Source: Chitinophagaceae bacterium (GTDB lineage Bacteria; Bacteroidota; Bacteroidia; Chitinophagales; Chitinophagaceae). From it: a DNA stretch of 64,000 nt. The stretch lies in assembly GCA_947454235.1 (NCBI GenBank), contig CANGIY010000014.1:47330-111329 (forward strand), written 5' to 3'. Position numbers and translations under genes: made by a program. A model generated the notes under the pieces. It had not been told where the DNA came from and made no database searches. It saw nothing but the letters and a program-made list of their open reading frames with translations. The stretch's first letter is position 1. Every line of letters starts with the position of its first letter. This document shows positions 59,287 through 64,000 of the stretch, piece after piece.

Positions 59287-59347
59287 CGAGGGGGGTAGAG
59301 TGGGTGGAAGTCATCGTCGCAAAACTAGTTTTTCGATTGTAGTAAGT

Positions 59348-59897
59348 TTAATGTGACCTAAAATCATCGGGAAAAGTTAGAAAACGAATTCGTCTATGAG
59401 GAGTTAAAGAAATTGTTCAGCTAAAAGAACTTGTGCTGTCGTTTAAACAATAATCAAAAGAAATTTCAGCGTTTACCATATCAATATGAGGAAAGTGTTC
59501 AATATCTCTAGTGAGGACTAAGTTGTATTTGCCATCAATTTTTTCGGATTTTATTACACTATTTGGTTTTATCCATCATCCCAATGAAAAATACTTTTGA
59601 AGCCAAATTCCCCAAAGAAATTGCCCTTCTTTCACATCTTTATCGTCTGAACTGATTTTTAGACTAGCATTCTTAACAACGAATGAGTCGGTTCCATTCA
59701 AAACTAAGTAAATGGAAAATCTATCTAAAGGACCTCCTTTTTCGGCATAAACTTCACACAGAATTCCTTTTTCTAAGCCTAAGCAAACATAGTCCTTATT
59801 TTGAGACTTGCATTGTGACTTTAGATTAGTGGTGTATACAGTACTGCTCCTACACCCCATTTAAAAGCAAAAAGATAAAACAGATATAGTATTTCAT
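59348..59897 (-). pseudogene. Decayed paralog of the adjacent lipoprotein gene (one frameshift plus two in-frame TGA)
   Basis: Reading along copy 2: MKYYICFIFLLL then a +1 frameshift (GGG to GGGG), TGA at 59576-59578, TGA at 59417-59419, then ...TISLTPHRRIRFLTFPDDFRSH stop. Confidence 0.85.
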
Positions 59898-59921
59898 ACT
59901 TGCAGGTTTTGCATTTTTGAA

Positions 59922-60467
59922 TTAATGCCCCCTAAAATCATTTGGATATGAAAGTAAACGAATTCTTCTATGAGGGGTTAGGAGGATTTTTTTGCTAAAA
60001 GAACTTGTGCTGTTGCGAAGACAATAATCAAAAGAAATTTCAACGTCCAATGTAGGCATATCTTTGAAATTATCGATACTTCTATTTAATACTAAATCAA
60101 AGTTGCCATGTAGTTTTAGGGATTGTACAATATTAGAATCAACCCTTCCACCGAGAGAAAAATCATTATTTAACCATATCCCCCAAAGAAATTTTCCTTT
60201 AGTTATGTTTTGGCCTTCATGAAATAAGTTCATTTTTACATTTTTGACATAGAATGTATCATCGCCATTCAACATTAGGTAAACATCGAAGCTATTGAAG
60301 GGTTTTCTGTTTAAAACAAAAAGATTACAATGGAGCCCATTACCCAATTCAAAGCAAGCGTAATCCTTATTATCTGTTTTGCATTCCGATTTTAAATCCG
60401 AAGTGTATACAGTACTGCTCCTACACCCAACTAAAAGCAAAAAGATAAAACAGATATAGAATTTCAT
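59922..60467 (-). CDS. Hypothetical lipoprotein (intact paralog)
   Basis: Lipobox FIFLLLVGCRSST; 181 codons from MKFYICF. ORF open upstream to 60518. Confidence 0.72.
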   Translation of the reverse strand: MKFYICFIFLLLVGCRSSTVYTSDLKSECKTDNKDYACFELGNGLHCNLFVLNRKPFNSFDVYLMLNGDDTFYVKNVKMNLFHEGQNITKGKFLWGIWLNNDFSLGGRVDSNIVQSLKLHGNFDLVLNRSIDNFKDMPTLDVEISFDYCLRNSTSSFSKKILLTPHRRIRLLSYPNDFRGH

Positions 60468-60652
60468 AGTTGCAGGTTTTACTTTAAAGTTTTGATTTAA
60501 TGTCTTACGAAAACTCAACTCTGGTTCCTAAAAAAAACATAGCAAGACAATCTATCTTTATACAAGAAGGAATTATTCCCCCTAAAATAGATAAAAATAG
60601 CTGAAATCGATTGTGGAGTATTTAGAAATCCACTTGCAGGTTTCAATCCTTT

Positions 60653-60785
60653 CCTCGCGCGCTGCGACCTGCCCTCACCAGTTTCATCGGATTGCATCCG
60701 AAATAATACCACAATCTGGTTGAAGGATTTCCTTCTTCTCTTTTATTCAGCAATCGTGTAGGGGCGGAAGATCTTCCGCCCTTAC
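60653..60785. repeat. Palindrome-rich intergenic repeat, copy 1
   Basis: cctcgcgcgctgcgacctgcc...atcggattgcatccgaaataatac.acaatctggttgaaggatttccttc...attcagcaatcgtgtaggggcggaagatcttccgcccttac; near-duplicate at 60831-60962. Confidence 0.88.
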
Positions 60786-60830
60786 AGTCGGCGCCCCTTC
60801 AATCTCACACTGGCATGTCCGGTGCATAGC

Positions 60831-60962
60831 CCTCGCGCGCTGCGACCTGCCAACACCAGTTTCATCGGATTGCATCCGAAATAATACTACAATCTGGTTG
60901 AAGGATTTCCTTCGACCTAATATTCAGCAATCGTGTAGGGGCGGAAAATCTTCCGCCCTTAC
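60831..60962. repeat. Palindrome-rich intergenic repeat, copy 2
   Basis: Near-identical to copy 1; ends gtaggggcggaaaatcttccgcccttac. Confidence 0.88.
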
Positions 60963-61044
60963 GGTAGTATGTGTTGCCGAAAAATCAGAAAAATCAACAT
61001 CAAACAACCCTTCAATACGATTCAATTGCCGTAATTTACCGTCG

Positions 61045-61944
61045 ATGTCTATAAAATCGTTGATTGGTATTTTTGCCCTTAGCTGCACATGTTCGTTAGG
61101 GTATTCGCGAAGTATGAATGAATTACGACAACGAATAAAATCGATTACCGACACCACTAAAGGGATTATTGGAATCTCGGTGCATGAGTTAGAAACAGGC
61201 GATACACTAACGTTCAATGCGCAACATCATTACCCAATGTTGAGTACCTATAAACTGCCACTCGCACTCGCAATTTTGCATAAAGTCAATCAGGGAGTAT
61301 TAAAACTCGATCAGAAAATTCACGTTTCAGCAAAAGATGTGAAACAAGATACCTGGAGTCCAATCATTGAGCAATACCCTCAGGGTAATATCGATTTGTC
61401 GTTGAAAGAAGTGCTCGAATATACGATTGCTCAAAGCGATAACTTAGGGTGCGATTTGCTATTCAGACTAATTGGCGGAACGCATATCGTGAATGAGTAC
61501 ATACATAGTGTAGGCATTGATAGCATGGAAATTGTTGCTACAGAGGAGGAAATGCACAAAAAATGGAATGCACAATATAAAAATTGGTGCCTACCAAATG
61601 CAATGGATAAAATATTAGAAGACATTTTTCATCAAAAATTGTTAGACAAAACATTGAATGCACTACTTATTCAAATTCTTGAGTCAACGAGTTTTCGGCC
61701 CGAACGAATAAGAGGATTGCTGCCCAAAGAAACAGTAGTTGCACATAAAACTGGCACTTCCGGAACAAGGTTAAATGTCAGGGCTGCGTGCAATGATTTG
61801 GGCATTATTACGTTGCCCAACGGTCATCATGTTGCCCTGGTCATTTTTATTACTCAATCAAAATCTCCACTGCCCATCGAAGAACATCAAATTGCATTGA
61901 TTTCCAGGGCTGTTTACGACTTTTTTGCAGCCGTCAATCATTAG
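61045..61944 (+). CDS. Class A beta-lactamase, subclass A2-like (PER/VEB/CfxA-related)
   Basis: S70-x-x-K (STYKLPLALAIL), SDN loop (IAQSDNLGCDLLFRLIGG), omega loop (TEEEMHKKWNAQYKNW), KTG motif (HKTGTSGT). Signal peptide-like start at MSIKSLIG; the ORF call from 60898 runs back into repeat copy 2. Confidence 0.92.
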   Translation: MSIKSLIGIFALSCTCSLGYSRSMNELRQRIKSITDTTKGIIGISVHELETGDTLTFNAQHHYPMLSTYKLPLALAILHKVNQGVLKLDQKIHVSAKDVKQDTWSPIIEQYPQGNIDLSLKEVLEYTIAQSDNLGCDLLFRLIGGTHIVNEYIHSVGIDSMEIVATEEEMHKKWNAQYKNWCLPNAMDKILEDIFHQKLLDKTLNALLIQILESTSFRPERIRGLLPKETVVAHKTGTSGTRLNVRAACNDLGIITLPNGHHVALVIFITQSKSPLPIEEHQIALISRAVYDFFAAVNH

Positions 61945-61977
61945 GTTTTTGTCAGGCAGACAGTTGGGGTGCACAAT

Positions 61978-62085
61978 AGTAGGGACCGAAAATCTTCCGC
62001 CTTTCGGTATGTACATCTGGTCCAAGATTTCCTTCGACCCAACATTCAGGAAGTATGTGCTTCCGAAATGAAAAATTCTGAAAAA
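61978..62085. repeat. Diverged/rearranged copy 3 of the palindromic repeat
   Basis: gtagggaccgaaaatcttccgcctttcggtatgtacatctggtccaagatttccttcgacccaacattcaggaagtatgtgcttccgaaa, with blocks matching copy 2 in a different order. Confidence 0.7.
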
Positions 62086-62125
62086 TGATTTTCAGAAAAC
62101 CCCAAATGAAAATTACCAACTAAAT

Positions 62126-63316
62126 CTATTTCGCAATTGTAAACGCAAACTCTGTTCGACCAGGTTCAGATTTTACATTAACATTGCCACCTAGTTTTTC
62201 CACCAATTTTTTAACTGTGGCGAGTCCCACACCAGTACCGCTGTCTTTATTGATTTTGTTGGTTTTGAACAAATCGAAAATGTTCTCAAGCGCTTCGTTG
62301 GGTATGCCCGGACCATTGTCAATTAAAGAAAAATAGTATTTCCCACCTTTGCATTCACAATTAATATTGATGATTCCATCAGGCCTGTCCAAATATTTAA
62401 TTGCATTCGCCATCAGGTTCAGTATTATTTGCTTCAACGCAATTTTAACCGAAAATATCTCCTTACAATTTAAAAACTTTTCAATCTTGATTTTCTCAGA
62501 GGGTTTAAGCAGAAAGGTAATATCATTGAGCAAAGAGTCTAAGTCAAACAGTTCTTTTTGAATGCCAATTATCTGCGTATTCTTTGAATAATAGAGGATG
62601 GCATCAATGAGGTGACTAAGGTTTTCAGAAGACTGTTTGATGTATTCAAGGTATTCTCGGGTTGTTTCAGGGTCACTGTCATCACCCATATTCAAAATAA
62701 TATCAGTAAGCCCATTGATTGTATGTAAAGGACTTTTCAGGTCGTGTGCTGCCCGGTATGAAAACTGTTCTATTTCCTCATTTTGTTGTTCTAGCTCAGT
62801 CATTATGTTATTGAGCATCTCATTCTTCACCCTCAACTCAAGTATTTTTGAAATCTGATTGCTTATAGCTTGTAAAGCATTCTTTTGAGTAGGTGTTAGA
62901 TCTTTCGGCTTATTGTCTAAAACGCAGATTGTGCCGAGCGCATACCCCTCTTGCGACACGAGTGGCATACCTGCATAAAATTGTATATAAGGAGCACCCA
63001 CCACCAATGGATTGTCAAAAAAGCGAACATCTTTTGATGCGTCATTAACTAAAAAAAGCTCGTTGGGTTGATTAATGGCATAAGCGCAAAATGAATATTC
63101 CCTGGCTGTTTCTGTATCAATCATGCCAACTCTGGATTTAAACCACTGTCTTTTTTCATCCACCAAAGAAATCAACGAAATGGGAGTTTGACATATCTCC
63201 GATGCAAGTACCGTCAAGTCAGCGAACTCCTTCTCGTCGATGGTATCAAGGATATTATAATGCAATAAATTAGCCAGCCTTTCTTTCTCGTTTGCTGGAA
63301 TCGGTGGAGCTTGCAT
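62126..63316 (-). CDS. GAF-domain sensor histidine kinase
   Basis: GAF-like N-terminus (RQWFKSRVGM.DTETAREYSFCAYAI); HisKA FSYRAAHDLKSPLHTINGL; HATPase NLMANAIKYL, DNGPGIPNEALENIFDLF, GTGVGLATVKKLVEKLGG. Confidence 0.94.
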   Translation of the reverse strand: MQAPPIPANEKERLANLLHYNILDTIDEKEFADLTVLASEICQTPISLISLVDEKRQWFKSRVGMIDTETAREYSFCAYAINQPNELFLVNDASKDVRFFDNPLVVGAPYIQFYAGMPLVSQEGYALGTICVLDNKPKDLTPTQKNALQAISNQISKILELRVKNEMLNNIMTELEQQNEEIEQFSYRAAHDLKSPLHTINGLTDIILNMGDDSDPETTREYLEYIKQSSENLSHLIDAILYYSKNTQIIGIQKELFDLDSLLNDITFLLKPSEKIKIEKFLNCKEIFSVKIALKQIILNLMANAIKYLDRPDGIININCECKGGKYYFSLIDNGPGIPNEALENIFDLFKTNKINKDSGTGVGLATVKKLVEKLGGNVNVKSEPGRTEFAFTIAK

Positions 63317-63450
63317 ATTTTGGTTTGGAAAAATTTTGAGCGAAGTTACTTGCTATGATATTTAGTGTGTTCAATTCAACAATGCAATATAACAAAATTT
63401 AAGTTAAAACGAGGTCCCTAAGGGTGAGGTGTTGAAAACGTGTGTTTGAG

Positions 63451-63480
63451 TAAAAAAAAGACCGGCACGAGGCCGGTCTT
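63451..63480 (-). terminator. Rho-independent terminator after the minus-strand tonB gene
   Basis: Minus strand: AAGACCGGC-CTCGT-GCCGGTCTTTTTTTT, a perfect 9-bp stem. Confidence 0.85.
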
Positions 63481-63502
63481 GAAATATTATTTGTGTAATT
63501 AC

Positions 63503-64000
63503 CTAGTCAAGTCTGAAAGTGATAGGCTGTGTGTAACTTACTTTTACAGCTTTACCATTCATTTTACCTGCTTTCCACTTAGGCATTTGCGAGATTACGC
63601 GTTTTGCTTCTTCATCGCAACCTGCACCAATACCTTTTAAGATTTTGATGTCGGTAATAGAGCCATCTTCGTTTACTACAAACTGAACAGCTACACGACC
63701 TTGAACACCGGCCTCACGCGCAGATTCAGGGAACCTGATATTCTTAGCGAGGAACTCCTGAATATTGTAACCAGGTTCAGGCATTTGCTCCACGAACTGA
63801 TAGATTTGTGGAGGAGGCGGGGCAGAAACAACACCTGTACTAGGTGGTGCTACAATACCCGGATCAATTGCATCTGGGTTACCTTCCTTTGTTTCTTTAC
63901 CTGCGTTGGTTACTTTATCTTGTGGTGGTGGCACCTCATTTTCCTTCACCTCTTCATCCTTTTTAATTACCGGCGGTGTAAATTTTACCGTTGGTTTTTG
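63503..64000 (-). CDS. tonB: TonB-family energy transducer (partial, N-terminus beyond window)
   Basis: C-terminal FPESAREAGVQGRVAVQFVVNEDGSITDIKILKG...MPKWKAGKMNGKAVKVSYTQPITFRLD; reading frame continues open to the window edge (QKPTVKFTPPVIKKDEE). Confidence 0.92.
   Translation of the reverse strand, partial: QKPTVKFTPPVIKKDEEVKENEVPPPQDKVTNAGKETKEGNPDAIDPGIVAPPSTGVVSAPPPPQIYQFVEQMPEPGYNIQEFLAKNIRFPESAREAGVQGRVAVQFVVNEDGSITDIKILKGIGAGCDEEAKRVISQMPKWKAGKMNGKAVKVSYTQPITFRLD

Noticed and set aside
60515-60712. 65-aa minus-strand ORF upstream of the lipoprotein gene
   Set aside because: Runs through repeat copy 1 and has no family-like features; repeat-derived open frame.
60898-61044. N-terminal 49-codon extension of the beta-lactamase ORF
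   Set aside because: Encoded largely by repeat copy 2; the signal-peptide-like MSIKSLIGIFALSC start at 61045 is more plausible.

Overview
64 kb window from a Bacteroidota chromosome, probably Chitinophagales-like. That placement is inferred from T9SS C-terminal sorting domains, TonB/ExbD, TAnnTTTG-type promoters and overall gene content. Most of it is ordinary core and housekeeping sequence: nuoH/D/C, a PolX-like protein, rlmD, two tandem thioredoxin-fold lipoprotein-like paralogs plus a parvulin PPIase, ftcD, rpoN, alanine dehydrogenase, folB, exbD-tonB, a PPTase, recQ, aconitase, purE, phoH and others. Interspersed are several large secreted T9SS proteins: NHL-repeat, lectin/Ig-repeat, YHYH and BNR-repeat. 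The most accessory-looking stretch is about 59.3-62.1 kb. It holds a decayed lipoprotein pseudogene beside an intact paralog, a class A (subclass A2-like, PER/VEB/CfxA-related) beta-lactamase, and a mosaic palindromic repeat family on both sides of that gene. No rRNA, tRNA, CRISPR array, transposase or prophage was recognised. I did not find a convincing new multi-gene defence or biosynthetic system. The best leads are the beta-lactamase with its flanking repeats, the PolX homolog with an apparently dead polymerase site, and a few small secreted proteins of unknown function.
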